Source of the DNA: Burkholderiaceae bacterium 16
GTDB taxonomy: Bacteria; Pseudomonadota; Gammaproteobacteria; Burkholderiales; Burkholderiaceae
Reading direction: 5' to 3'
Length of the DNA stretch: 64,000 nt
NCBI GenBank assembly: GCA_000955785.1
Contig: JYOD01000064.1
Span: forward strand, 86,252-150,251
How positions within the stretch are numbered: position 1 is the stretch's first letter; each line of letters starts with the position of its first letter. The notes beneath the pieces are model-generated. The model worked only from the letters and a program-made list of their open reading frames with translations, did not search any database and was not told where the DNA came from. Position numbers and translations under genes: made by a program. Of this stretch, positions 30,944 through 38,824 are shown piece after piece.

Positions 30944-31614
30944 TGCAGCAGATCCAGAACCAGATGCGCTTGGCGGCGCAGATGGCGCAGGCTGGCCGCG
31001 CCCAGGTCCAGGTGGGCATCGTGACCAGCTACGACCCCGGCACCGCCTCGGCGCGGGTTCGGCTGCAGCCCGAGGACCCGGACTATCCAGATGCGACGCT
31101 GACCGGCTGGCTGCCGGTGGCGTCGCCGTGGGTCGGGAACGGGTGGGGCATCGACGCCCCTGTCAGCCCGGGCGACCAGGTCGAGGTGAAGTTTTTTGGG
31201 GGCGAGATCGAGAACGGCTACATCTCGGGGCGCCTCTACAGCGACAGCGCCAGGCCGGCCGGTGCGAAGTCGGGCGAGTTCTTCCTGACGCATCAGTCCG
31301 GGGCATTCGTCCGGCTGAAGAACGACGGCAAGGTCGGGATCAACAGCCAGGTCGAAATCGACGCGACGGCGCCAACGGTGGCTATCCAGGCCACTGGCAA
31401 CGTCAACGTGATGGCCGGCGGCCAGGCCAACGTCACGGCGCCTTCCATCAGCCTCGGGGCAGCCGGGCAGTCGCTGCAGGCGTTCGTCACGGCGCTCTTC
31501 ATGCAGCTCTTCAACACCCATACGCATCCTGTGTCGGCGGTGGGCTCGCCCACGGGCGTGCCGAATCAGCAGATGACGAACTCACACTTGACGTCGACGG
31601 TGAAGGGCGGGTGA
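30940..31614 (+). CDS. Baseplate assembly/spike protein (gpV, Mu gp45-like)
   Basis: 224 residues. OB-fold N-domain (VQVGIVTSYDPGTASARVRL, GWLPVASPWVGNGWGIDAPV, GDQVEVKFFGGEIENGYISG), a beta-helix (GNVNVMAGGQANVTAPSISL) and the NTHTHP motif near the tip, which in such spikes coordinates iron. This is the membrane-piercing spike of contractile tails. A second ATG at 30943 is an alternative start. Confidence 0.9.
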   Translation: MMQQIQNQMRLAAQMAQAGRAQVQVGIVTSYDPGTASARVRLQPEDPDYPDATLTGWLPVASPWVGNGWGIDAPVSPGDQVEVKFFGGEIENGYISGRLYSDSARPAGAKSGEFFLTHQSGAFVRLKNDGKVGINSQVEIDATAPTVAIQATGNVNVMAGGQANVTAPSISLGAAGQSLQAFVTALFMQLFNTHTHPVSAVGSPTGVPNQQMTNSHLTSTVKGG

Positions 31615-32021
31615 TGACGCAGCAACTACTGAACGACCTGAACCACTGGGTGGGCGGGGACATCGGCACGTCGCCCACCGGCGACTTCGGCACGGCGACG
31701 GCCGACCTGCGCACCAACCAGCGGATTGTGCGGCGACTAACGACGAACCCCAAGGACGACGGAATCGACGGCGGCCCGCCCGACTACATCTTCCACCCGG
31801 ACTACGGCGGCGGCCTGCCGCGCATGATCGGCAAGCCGCTCAATGTCCCCGCGACGCGGGGCCGGATCCGCGCGCAACTGCGCCTGGAGGAGGGCGTGGC
31901 CCAGAGCCCGGAACCGCAAATCACGGTCAACGCGATCACCAATGGTGTGAGCGTCGGCATCCTCTACACCAGCTCGATCACTCGGCGCTCGGTGTCCCTT
32001 CAGTTCAACGTGACAAAGTGA
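31614..32021 (+). CDS. Baseplate wedge protein, gp25/Mu gp46-like
   Basis: 135 residues starting MTQQLLNDLNHWVGGDIGTS. Contains the GTATADLRTNQRIVRRLTTN and HPDYGGGLPRMIGKPLN blocks and LRLEEGVAQSPEPQITVN near the end, matching gp25/gpW-like wedge proteins that trigger sheath assembly. TGATG coupling to the spike gene. Confidence 0.85.
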   Translation: MTQQLLNDLNHWVGGDIGTSPTGDFGTATADLRTNQRIVRRLTTNPKDDGIDGGPPDYIFHPDYGGGLPRMIGKPLNVPATRGRIRAQLRLEEGVAQSPEPQITVNAITNGVSVGILYTSSITRRSVSLQFNVTK

Positions 32022-32022
32022 T

Positions 32023-33147
32023 ATGAGCATTCAGACGCAGGACTGGGTAACGCTGGTCCGCAACCAGGTCACGGCCATCCAGGGCTACGCGAAGGTGCTG
32101 GTCGATCTGACCGTCGGCTCGGTCCTGCGCGCGGTGGTGGAGGCGAATGCCGCAGTGGTGATTTGGCTGCAAGGCCTGATCTTGCAGGTCCTGGCGATCA
32201 CCCGCGCGGCCACGTCCAGCGGCGCCGATCTGGATAGCTGGGTGGCGGACTTCGGCGTGACCCGGCTGCCGGCCACCTACGCGACCGGGCAGGTCACGTT
32301 CGCGCGCTTCACCGCAACGCAGCAGGCCGTTGTACCGGTTGGCGCGACGGTGCAAACGGGCGACGGCACGCAGCAGTATGCGGTCACTGCCGACACCACC
32401 AATCCGGCCTACAACGCCACGCTGGGCGGCTATGTACTGGCGGCGGGCACGTCGAGCGTCAGCGTTCCCGTCCTGGCGGTGGTGGCCGGCGCGGCCGGCA
32501 ACGCGGTGATCGGTGCGGTATCGACCATCACCGGGGCGATCTCCGGCGTCGATACCGTCTCGAACGCCTCGGCCTTCACGAACGGCGCAGACCCGGAGAC
32601 GGACGCTGCGCTGCGTACGCGCTTCATTGCCTACGTAGCCAGCTTGTCGAAGGCGACCAAGGGTGCTGTGGGCTACGCCATCACGTCGCTCAAGCAGGGT
32701 GTGACGTACGCGCTGGTCGAGAACCAGACCTACGCCGGCGCGGTGCAGATGGGCTACTTCTATGTGGTGGTCGATGACGGCACGGGCGCGCCGGGCAGCA
32801 CGTTCCTGGCCACGGTAGCCAACGCGATCGACGCGGTGCGGCCGCTGTGCAGCAGCTTCGGCGTCTTTGGCCCGGTGGTGGTGAACGCGGCGGTGGCGAT
32901 GACCTGCGCCGTTGCGAGCGGGTACGACCCGGTGGCCACTAAGGCGCTGGTAGTGACTGCGCTGAAGAACTACATCAACGCGCTCGGGCTCGGGCAGACG
33001 CTGACCTACTCGCGGCTGGCGCAGATCGCCTACGACGCGTCACCGGGCGTGACGAACGTGACGGGTGTCACGCTGAATGGTGGGGTATCCGACCTGGTCG
33101 CGACCTCGCAGCAAACCATCAAGTGGTCCACGGTATCGGTGGCGTAG
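32023..33147 (+). CDS. Baseplate J-like protein (Mu gp47)
   Basis: 374 residues starting MSIQTQDWVTLVRNQVTAIQ. Baseplate_J marks: VLRAVVEANAAVVIWLQGLI, SSGADLDSWVADFGVTRLPA, VPVGATVQTGDGTQQYAVTA, the AGNAVIGAVSTITGAISGVD bend and a NGADPETDAALRTRFIAYVA helix. Full length for the family. Forms the wedge ring holding fibres. Confidence 0.92.
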   Translation: MSIQTQDWVTLVRNQVTAIQGYAKVLVDLTVGSVLRAVVEANAAVVIWLQGLILQVLAITRAATSSGADLDSWVADFGVTRLPATYATGQVTFARFTATQQAVVPVGATVQTGDGTQQYAVTADTTNPAYNATLGGYVLAAGTSSVSVPVLAVVAGAAGNAVIGAVSTITGAISGVDTVSNASAFTNGADPETDAALRTRFIAYVASLSKATKGAVGYAITSLKQGVTYALVENQTYAGAVQMGYFYVVVDDGTGAPGSTFLATVANAIDAVRPLCSSFGVFGPVVVNAAVAMTCAVASGYDPVATKALVVTALKNYINALGLGQTLTYSRLAQIAYDASPGVTNVTGVTLNGGVSDLVATSQQTIKWSTVSVA

Positions 33148-33900
33148 ATGACGGGCGATCAACAGGACATCTACCGTCGCCTTCGTGGCTACCTGCCGCC
33201 GTGGTTCGGCGACGAGGCCAATTTCCCCATCGTCCAGGGCGCGCTTCAGGGGCTGGCGTACGCGGGTGCCTACGTCTACGGCCTGCTCAGCTACGCGCGG
33301 TTGCAGACGCGCATCAAGTCCGCCACTGATGGCTGGCTCGACATGATCGCGGCCGACTTCTTCGGATCGATGCTGCTGCGCGCGGCGAACCAGTCGGACG
33401 ACTCGTTCCGGGCGCGGATCCTGATCAACCTGTTCCGCGAGCGGGCGACGCGCGCGGGGCTGATCCGGGTGCTGCAGGACCTGACCGGGCGCACGCCGGT
33501 GGTGATCGAGCCGACGCGGCCGGCGGATACCGGGGCGTACGGTGGCCCGCTGCTCGGCTACGGCTATGCCGGCGCGTACGGGTCGATGTCGATGCCGTTC
33601 CAGGCGTTCGTGATCGCCTTCCGGCCTGCCGGGACGGGTATCCCGAACATCGCCGGCTATGGCGCGTCCACGGGCGGCTACAGCACGCCATCGCAGGCGG
33701 CCTATGCCTCACTGCCGATGATCCAGGGCGGCGTGACGGACGCGGACATCTATGCCGCTATCGACAGCGTCAAGCCGGCGGCCACCATCGTGTGGACCAG
33801 CATCGTACAGAACTTGCCCGCGCCGCCGTCGGTGATCCCTGGGATTACCGGCCCGACGATGGTGCTCGACTTCGCCAACCAGACTTACCAGTCCATCTAA
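33148..33900 (+). CDS. Baseplate wedge/tail protein I-like (Mu gp48)
   Basis: 250 residues, starting directly after the J-gene stop. LRGYLPPWFGDEANFPIVQG, then SATDGWLDMIAADFFGSMLL and FRARILINLFRERATRAGLI are the usual blocks of this wedge protein. The second half is Tyr/Gly-rich (LLGYGYAGAYGSMSMPFQAF), an adhesin-like section that may contact the fibre network. Function by position and N-terminal similarity. Confidence 0.8.
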   Translation: MTGDQQDIYRRLRGYLPPWFGDEANFPIVQGALQGLAYAGAYVYGLLSYARLQTRIKSATDGWLDMIAADFFGSMLLRAANQSDDSFRARILINLFRERATRAGLIRVLQDLTGRTPVVIEPTRPADTGAYGGPLLGYGYAGAYGSMSMPFQAFVIAFRPAGTGIPNIAGYGASTGGYSTPSQAAYASLPMIQGGVTDADIYAAIDSVKPAATIVWTSIVQNLPAPPSVIPGITGPTMVLDFANQTYQSI

Positions 33901-33913
33901 CGTGGAGTAGGCC

Positions 33914-34180
33914 ATGCCTGATCCGTTTCAGAACACCCCCCCGAGCGTCACCGATCCGTCGTTCGACTATTTCGTGATCACGCCTAGCGACAGTGCAGCC
34001 AACAACTTTGCGCGGCCGGCGAACAGCATCCGCGTCGGCACCGGTGGCGATGTCGTGGCGATTCGCCGCGACGGCACGGCCGTAACCTTCAAGAACTGTC
34101 CGTCCGGGGAGACGCTTCCTGTCCGGGCGATCCGGGTCAATGTCAGCGGCACCACCGCGTCCGATCTGGTGGGCCTGTGA
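33914..34180 (+). CDS. Spike base/fibre-connector-like protein (88 aa)
   Basis: MPDPFQNTPPSVTDPSFDYF with ITPSDSANNFARPANSIRVG-type sequence and TVTFKNCPSGETLPVRAIRV. The 'F..I.PSD..N....R.I.VG..GDV..I..DG..V.F.N...G..LP.R...V' pattern is that of small spike-base proteins found between wedge and fibre genes. It overlaps the next GTG start by four bases. Confidence 0.7.
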   Translation: MPDPFQNTPPSVTDPSFDYFVITPSDSAANNFARPANSIRVGTGGDVVAIRRDGTAVTFKNCPSGETLPVRAIRVNVSGTTASDLVGL

Positions 34181-34389
34181 GGCTCGGCCTGGGATTGTCG
34201 GTGGTCTGCCGCAGGCGTGCCGGCCAGTACGATGGCGACGACCTTCGGCTGGGAACGTTGTCGCTAGACTTCCTGGTGCTGAATGAGCCGACAGCGCAGC
34301 TCGATTTCGTCGCCAATGTGTACCGGGCGTGGGTCGATGACCCGACCTGGTCGTATGGCACCACTGGCGTATTCAAGTCGAAGGGATGA
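34177..34389 (+). CDS. Hypothetical fibre-region protein (70 aa, GTG start)
   Basis: GTG at 34177 overlaps the previous TGA. MRLGLGLSVVCRRRAGQYDG, then LDFLVLNEPTAQLDFVANVY and a C-terminal SYGTTGVFKSKG. It reads like a short linker protein seen before phage lectin-type fibre genes. Function unknown. Confidence 0.6.
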   Translation: MRLGLGLSVVCRRRAGQYDGDDLRLGTLSLDFLVLNEPTAQLDFVANVYRAWVDDPTWSYGTTGVFKSKG

Positions 34390-34392
34390 AGC

Positions 34393-35613
34393 ATGCTTTT
34401 CAATCGAAATTTCGCCGACCTGATCACCTTCGCGCGGGCGTCGGCCGGCTGGAGCTATAGCGCTGGTGGGGTGCTCGTGCAGAGTGGCGCCAACACGCCC
34501 CGACTCGACTATGACCCGCTTACTTTGGCGGCGCGTGGCCTGCTGCTCGAGGAGTTGCGGACGAATCTACTTTGGCCGAGTATGTATGGGTTGGTCACAG
34601 CACCCACTTACTACACGATCACGAATGCAGCTTCCCTTGTTGCCGGGCAGCAGGCAAAGCGCTTCGTCATGGTCGGTGCTGGTGGGCCAAACACGCCAGC
34701 TGCAAACGGCGCGCAGTTCACGGCTACCGGTCCAATGTGCACGTGGTCGATCATTGAGATTGATCCCGCCTCTGTAGCTGGCGCGATCACGCGACTCCTT
34801 TTCTATAAAACATCGGGTACTCCAGGAATCTGGGGTGGTGTAAATCTAGACCTCACAACGGGAGTGGCGTCGGTTGCCTCAGGCACGGGCACCGTTACCT
34901 ATGGTGCCGTCAAGCTGTCAAACTTGGGGCCGAACGGCGGCGCGGTGTACCTGCTTTGGACAGCCACGACCAACGCCGGCGGCGAGACGCTGAATGCCTA
35001 CCCATACCCGATTACCGACGGCTCGGCCTCGGGCGCTGGCAAATCGGTCATCGTGCATCACCACCAATTGGAGGCTGGTGCGTATCCCTCTTCGGCGATC
35101 GTTACCACATCTGCCCAAGCAACCCGTGCCGCAGACAATGCCACCATTACCGACCTCAGCAAGATTGGCTTCAGTCAAGGTGAGGGGACTGTCTACGCGG
35201 AATTTATGGTGCCGAGAATTGCTTCCGGTGTTGCGGGCGATTCGTTCGGTGGGGTGATAACTATCTGTGACTCTGCGCTGAACAACTACTTTGCAGTTTG
35301 GCCTAATGTTACGGGCAATGTGAAGTTTTCCCGTAAGGCTGGAGGGGCTGTCGTGGACATTACTACTGCCAATTCTGTTGTCGTCGGCGCGGTGGCAAAA
35401 GTTGCCGTTGCATACGGCGCTGCACAGAATGACGCGATTTGTCTCAATGGCGGAACCGTGGCCAGCGCAGCGGCGATCGCTCCGTCAGGTATGACGGAAA
35501 TGCGGTTGGGGCGATTGGCCAGTAATCCAGGCTGGCTAAACGGCTGGCTGCGAAACGTTCGCTTCATTCCGCGTCGCATGTCCAACGTCGAACTCCAATC
35601 CCTGACCGCGTGA
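34393..35613 (+). CDS. Tail fibre/receptor-binding protein with lectin-like domain
   Basis: 406 residues. N-terminal FADLITFARASAGWSYSAGG, NTPRLDYDPLTLAARGLLLE and EELRTNLLWPS form the conserved head-spike/fibre anchoring block. The middle resembles a carbohydrate-binding sandwich (CTWSIIEIDPASVAGAITRL, FYKTSGTPGIWGGVNLDLTT). The C-terminus is a concanavalin-like domain (GEGTVYAEFMVPRI...FSRKAGGAVVDITT, NGWLRNVRFIPRRMSNVELQ). From about 34560 the DNA is less GC-rich than the flanks, a sign of recombination in host-range genes. Confidence 0.75.
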   Translation: MLFNRNFADLITFARASAGWSYSAGGVLVQSGANTPRLDYDPLTLAARGLLLEELRTNLLWPSMYGLVTAPTYYTITNAASLVAGQQAKRFVMVGAGGPNTPAANGAQFTATGPMCTWSIIEIDPASVAGAITRLLFYKTSGTPGIWGGVNLDLTTGVASVASGTGTVTYGAVKLSNLGPNGGAVYLLWTATTNAGGETLNAYPYPITDGSASGAGKSVIVHHHQLEAGAYPSSAIVTTSAQATRAADNATITDLSKIGFSQGEGTVYAEFMVPRIASGVAGDSFGGVITICDSALNNYFAVWPNVTGNVKFSRKAGGAVVDITTANSVVVGAVAKVAVAYGAAQNDAICLNGGTVASAAAIAPSGMTEMRLGRLASNPGWLNGWLRNVRFIPRRMSNVELQSLTA

Positions 35614-35620
35614 GGTGACC

Positions 35621-35944
35621 ATGTTCCACGACTACTACCTGCGCGGGACCGACCGCGATACCGTGCGCGCTGCGCTGCTGGCCGCCGAACTGACGGTCGA
35701 ATATACCGAGGGCGGCGAGACGCAACGTATGCCCGCCGAGGGCGTCAACCTCTCGACCATCGGCACGATCTACGAGGGCGGGGAGTGGGATGCCGACGGC
35801 AACGTGATCACGCCGCCGGCGGCTGTGCCTGGGTGGCACGTGAACCTGCGCCTGGAACGCCCGCTGACCGCCGGCGAGGCGGCGGCGCTGGGCAGTATCG
35901 TTGTCGCGCCGGAGCCAGGGACGCCGTATCGTGTGTGGGCTTGA
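35621..35944 (+). CDS. Small tail fibre accessory protein (107 aa)
   Basis: ATG 35621 is chosen over GTG 35615 because GAGG ends five bases upstream. MFHDYYLRGTDRDTVRAALL, a TIYEGGEWDADGNVITPPAA segment and LERPLTAGEAAALGSIVVAP. The 'DY..R...R..V.AAL.AA....' style is common in proteins encoded between fibre genes and may be a fibre chaperone or cap. Part of its 3' end is duplicated in decayed form near 36391. Confidence 0.65.
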   Translation: MFHDYYLRGTDRDTVRAALLAAELTVEYTEGGETQRMPAEGVNLSTIGTIYEGGEWDADGNVITPPAAVPGWHVNLRLERPLTAGEAAALGSIVVAPEPGTPYRVWA

Positions 35945-35950
35945 CGATAC

Positions 35951-35978
35951 TTGTCTGTATAGACAAATTTCCTAAAAT
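35951..35978 (+). promoter_or_regulatory. Candidate cargo promoter with palindromic operator
   Basis: TTGTCT (35951-35956), 16 bases, TAAAAT (35973-35978). The -35 is one arm of the perfect palindrome TTGTCT-GTAT-AGACAA (35951-35966). Downstream, another inverted repeat, GTTATGT-N7-ACATAAC (36034-36054), sits just before the GGAGG of the next gene. Together these look like dedicated regulation of the 88-residue gene at 36072. Confidence 0.5.
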
Positions 35979-36071
35979 TGTGGTGCAGACGGAAGGCGCC
36001 CGCCGGTCGCGGCGGGGCTCGCCAGTATCGATAGTTATGTTTGGGATACATAACAAGATCTGGAGGCTACC

Positions 36072-36338
36072 ATGGACCAACATGCGCGCACATTGGTGGT
36101 GTTCTACCCGCTAGAAACAGGGGAATGTTCCTTTGCAGAAGTCAACGGCCAAAGTGTTATTCACTTCGGTCCATTCGAGTCCCGAGAGGTTGCCGAGACG
36201 CTCCTCGCGGACATGTATCCCGAAACGCCGATCGTGGAACTGCCGGAGCAGTCTGCGAAACTCGATGACGATCAGTTAATGATCCTCGGATACGCCACAG
36301 CACAGCAGGTAGCGTTTCAAGAGGAAACCGGCGAGTAG
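36072..36338 (+). CDS. Small inserted protein of the fibre region (88 aa)
   Basis: MDQHARTLVVFYPLETGECS, then FGPFESREVAETLLADMYPE and an acidic end (QVAFQEETGE). GGAGG six bases before the ATG. Acidic overall, unlike the fibre proteins around it, and the local DNA is less GC-rich. With its own candidate promoter and flanking direct repeats it behaves like a self-contained cargo unit (a moron). Acidic small proteins of this kind can be anti-defence or regulatory factors, but there is no direct evidence here. Confidence 0.65.
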   Translation: MDQHARTLVVFYPLETGECSFAEVNGQSVIHFGPFESREVAETLLADMYPETPIVELPEQSAKLDDDQLMILGYATAQQVAFQEETGE

Positions 36339-36358
36339 CCGGAGCAGCACAGCCTACC

Positions 36359-36386
36359 AGCCGCCTTTGGGCGGCTTTCACTTTTC
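36359..36386 (+). terminator. Hairpin after the inserted gene
   Basis: AGCCGCC-TTTG-GGCGGCT (36359-36376) then TTCACTTTTCCGGGG. Same build as the hairpin-SD modules, but no start codon follows: the adjoining sequence is the decayed copy of an upstream gene end. Confidence 0.65.
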
Positions 36387-36426
36387 CGGGGCCAGTATCG
36401 GGGGGCGCCGTATCGGGTGTGAGCAT

Positions 36427-36467
36427 AAAAAGAAGACCGGCCGAGACGGGAAATCCTTGCCGGTCTT
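36427..36467 (-). terminator. Leftward terminator without a gene
   Basis: On the minus strand AAGACCGGC (36467-36459), a 17-base loop, GCCGGTCTT (36441-36433), then CTTTTTATG. It would end a leftward transcript, yet no leftward gene lies upstream of it; 36470-36590 is AT-rich DNA with no convincing ORF. It may be the remains of a lost reversed gene. Confidence 0.55.
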
Positions 36468-36596
36468 GCGCAGAAGCAGAAGCGCAATGGGGCACAGCAG
36501 ATGCTGCGCGGCGCGAATTAAATCAAAATAATATCTGATATGCAATAAATTTAATTTGTAAGAATTGTATGACCAGATGTCCCTAAATTCAGCCAA

Positions 36597-36635
36597 AGCC
36601 CGCCACGTGCGGGCTTCTTCATTTCCGGAGCCTAA
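36597..36635 (+). terminator. Hairpin-SD module before the long fibre gene
   Basis: AGCCCGC-CACGT-GCGGGCT (36597-36615), then TCTTCATTTCCGGAGCCTAA and ATG 36636. One of the clearest copies of the repeated module. Confidence 0.7.
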
Positions 36636-38405
36636 ATGGACCGCCAGATCGTATATCCGGGGCAGATCCCCCTCGAAACGGACCTGCTGAACACCAACAA
36701 ATTCGCCATGATCGCGTTGGCCAAGCTGGCCGCGGCAATGCTCGGTACCGCGACGGTCGTCAACGGCCTCGGCTGCGTGCCCACCGGCCCCGCGTCGCTG
36801 CAGGTGGTCGTGAACCCGGGCGAGATTTACAGCCTCGCCAATATTGACGCCACCGCTTACTCGTCGCTGCCGGCAGACACCACGCACAGCATCCTGAAGC
36901 AGGGCATCTCGCTGGATGCGGTGACGCTGAGCTGCCCGGCGCCGGCCACGGCCGGACAGAGCGTGAACTACCTGATCCAGGCGGCCTACCTCGACACGGA
37001 CGCCGGCCTGATCGCGCTGCCGTATTACAACGCCAGCAACCCCACGCAGGCGTGGTCGGGGCCGAACAACAGCGGTGCCCAGCAGGCCACCGCGCGCAAA
37101 GGCATCGTCAACATTAGCGTAAAGGCGGGCGTCGCTGCGACCACTGGCTCACAGGTGACCCCGGCCCCGGACGCGGGCTATACGGGCCTGTGGGTGGTGA
37201 CCGTCGCCAACGGCCAGACGACCATCACGTCGGCCAACATCTCACAGGCGGCGAACGCGCCGATCCTGCCGGCGGACTTGCTGCACGCGATCCAGCAAAG
37301 CGCTCTGACGACCGCGGTGGATACTGGCTCGGCGAATACCTACGTGGTCAGCTACAGCCCTGCCATCACCGCGCTGACCGATGGCATGGTGCTCTCATTC
37401 AAGGTGAAGACCGCTAACACCGGCGCCTCCACGTTGAACGTCAACGGTCTCGGCGCGCTGCCGCTGGTCGGTGGCGCCCATAGCGCGCTGCAGGGCGGTG
37501 AGATGGTTGCCAACGGTAAGGCCTCGGCGATCTGGCGGGGGGATATCAGCTCGTGGGTACTGCTGGAGTGCACGGGCGGGGCGCTACAGGTCGCTGCTGG
37601 GACGCAGAGCAATCATGCGGCTCAGATCGGGCAGTCTGCCGCCTACGGCTCGCGCGGCCTGGTAGGCTCAAATAACGCAACCACGCCGAACACGAAGTTC
37701 GACGTGTCGGCGGACCTTGTGACGGTATGGAACCCGATCAGCGGCGGGGTCAAGTCCATTGCCAACACGGGCACGCTGACGTGCGATGTCGGCTTGGCCG
37801 GACCTGCGGCCAATGGTCGTGACCAGGCAGGGGCCTTCTCGGCATCCTCGTGGATCCACTTGTACTTCGTCTGGAATGGGACCACGCTGGCGACGGTAGC
37901 CAGCGCTTCGGCGCCGCCGGCCGGCCCGACGCTGCCTACTGGCTACACCCATTGGGGCTACATCGGGGCCGTCCGCTTCAATGCGTCGTCGCAGATTGTG
38001 GCGAGCTATTTTCGAACGAATCGCGCCTATTACGTCGCAGCCCAAAGCGCCGTGAATAATGGCAGTGCAAGTAGCAGCACGTCCGTTAGCGTGTCGTCGT
38101 TCATTCCCCCCAATGCGTGTGCATATGGCCTTTCAATCCGCAAGATACAAGGTCTGACTGGCGCAGGCCCGACCCTCGGCATCTCGCATTTTTTGGAGTT
38201 GGTCTCCGGGACTACGTTTCAAGAATCTGACTTTGGGATTACGGGTTCCGCTTCAACAGGGCAGACGCAAACATGCTCAGGCCCTCTTGTGGAAATCCCG
38301 AATATCTCGCAAGCCTATCGTTATTACATGTCCACGGTGAATGGTAGCGGGGCAGTTGCGTCACACGATCTGATCTATTACGTCATGCCCAATGGAGGCG
38401 CATAA
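36636..38405 (+). CDS. Tail fibre protein
   Basis: 589 residues. N-terminal MDRQIVYPGQIPLETDLLNT and FAMIALAKLAAAMLGTATVV form the baseplate attachment section common to Mu-like and P2-like fibres in Burkholderiales. The long middle is repetitive beta (SYSPAITALTDGMVLSFKVK, GASTLNVNGLGALPLVGGAH) typical of trimeric fibres. The C-terminus is less GC-rich and likely carries receptor specificity. The next gene encodes its chaperone. Confidence 0.82.
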   Translation: MDRQIVYPGQIPLETDLLNTNKFAMIALAKLAAAMLGTATVVNGLGCVPTGPASLQVVVNPGEIYSLANIDATAYSSLPADTTHSILKQGISLDAVTLSCPAPATAGQSVNYLIQAAYLDTDAGLIALPYYNASNPTQAWSGPNNSGAQQATARKGIVNISVKAGVAATTGSQVTPAPDAGYTGLWVVTVANGQTTITSANISQAANAPILPADLLHAIQQSALTTAVDTGSANTYVVSYSPAITALTDGMVLSFKVKTANTGASTLNVNGLGALPLVGGAHSALQGGEMVANGKASAIWRGDISSWVLLECTGGALQVAAGTQSNHAAQIGQSAAYGSRGLVGSNNATTPNTKFDVSADLVTVWNPISGGVKSIANTGTLTCDVGLAGPAANGRDQAGAFSASSWIHLYFVWNGTTLATVASASAPPAGPTLPTGYTHWGYIGAVRFNASSQIVASYFRTNRAYYVAAQSAVNNGSASSSTSVSVSSFIPPNACAYGLSIRKIQGLTGAGPTLGISHFLELVSGTTFQESDFGITGSASTGQTQTCSGPLVEIPNISQAYRYYMSTVNGSGAVASHDLIYYVMPNGGA

Positions 38406-38774
38406 ATGAAGAACGCATTCGTCGATAGCAATGGCGTACTCAACGCATTTGGCTTCATGGAGGCCAACGGTAAGGACACCATAGTGCCCGTGCCGGACGA
38501 TTTTGATGGAGAGCCTGGGAAGGCGCGCTATGACGGTAGCCAATGGGTGCCGTACGCAGACCTGGGCGCCGCAAAGGCGAATAATCAGGCCACACGTGAT
38601 ACTTTGCTGGTCGTGGCAGCCTTGCGAATTGCCCCTCTGCAGGATGCTTCAGATTTGGGCACTGCGACTGATGCTGACGTCGCCACCCTGAAGGCATGGA
38701 AGCAATACCGGGTCGCCGTGAGTCGAGTCGATCTCTCCTCCACGGACATTATGTGGCCGATACCACCTGCATGA
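38406..38774 (+). CDS. Tail fibre assembly protein (Tfa-like)
   Basis: 122 residues, starting one base after the fibre stop. MKNAFVDSNGVLNAFGFMEA, WVPYADLGAAKANNQATRDT and LKAWKQYRVAVSRVDLSSTD...WPIPPA match the C-terminal caudovirales fibre-assembly block. Acts as a trimerisation chaperone for the fibre just upstream. Confidence 0.82.
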   Translation: MKNAFVDSNGVLNAFGFMEANGKDTIVPVPDDFDGEPGKARYDGSQWVPYADLGAAKANNQATRDTLLVVAALRIAPLQDASDLGTATDADVATLKAWKQYRVAVSRVDLSSTDIMWPIPPA

Positions 38775-38824
38775 GATGCTGCTCTGGTTGCGGGGTCATC
38801 CGCAGGGCACGCGCGCCAGAAGAC

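Larger units (their letters stand above)
36021..36400 (+). repeat. 10-bp direct repeat flanking a cargo gene
   Basis: GCCAGTATCG at 36021-36030 recurs exactly at 36391-36400, bracketing the 36072-36338 gene, its upstream dyad and its terminator hairpin. A near copy (GGCAGTATCG) lies in the 3' end of the previous gene at about 35892-35901. The sequence just after the right copy also mimics that gene's 3' end (GCCGTATCG.GTGTG.GC). Confidence 0.7.

Noticed and set aside
35951..35966. TTGTCTGTATAGACAA as a LexA box
   Set aside because: It does not fit CTGT-N8-ACAG; arms and spacing differ from the true box at 45710-45729.
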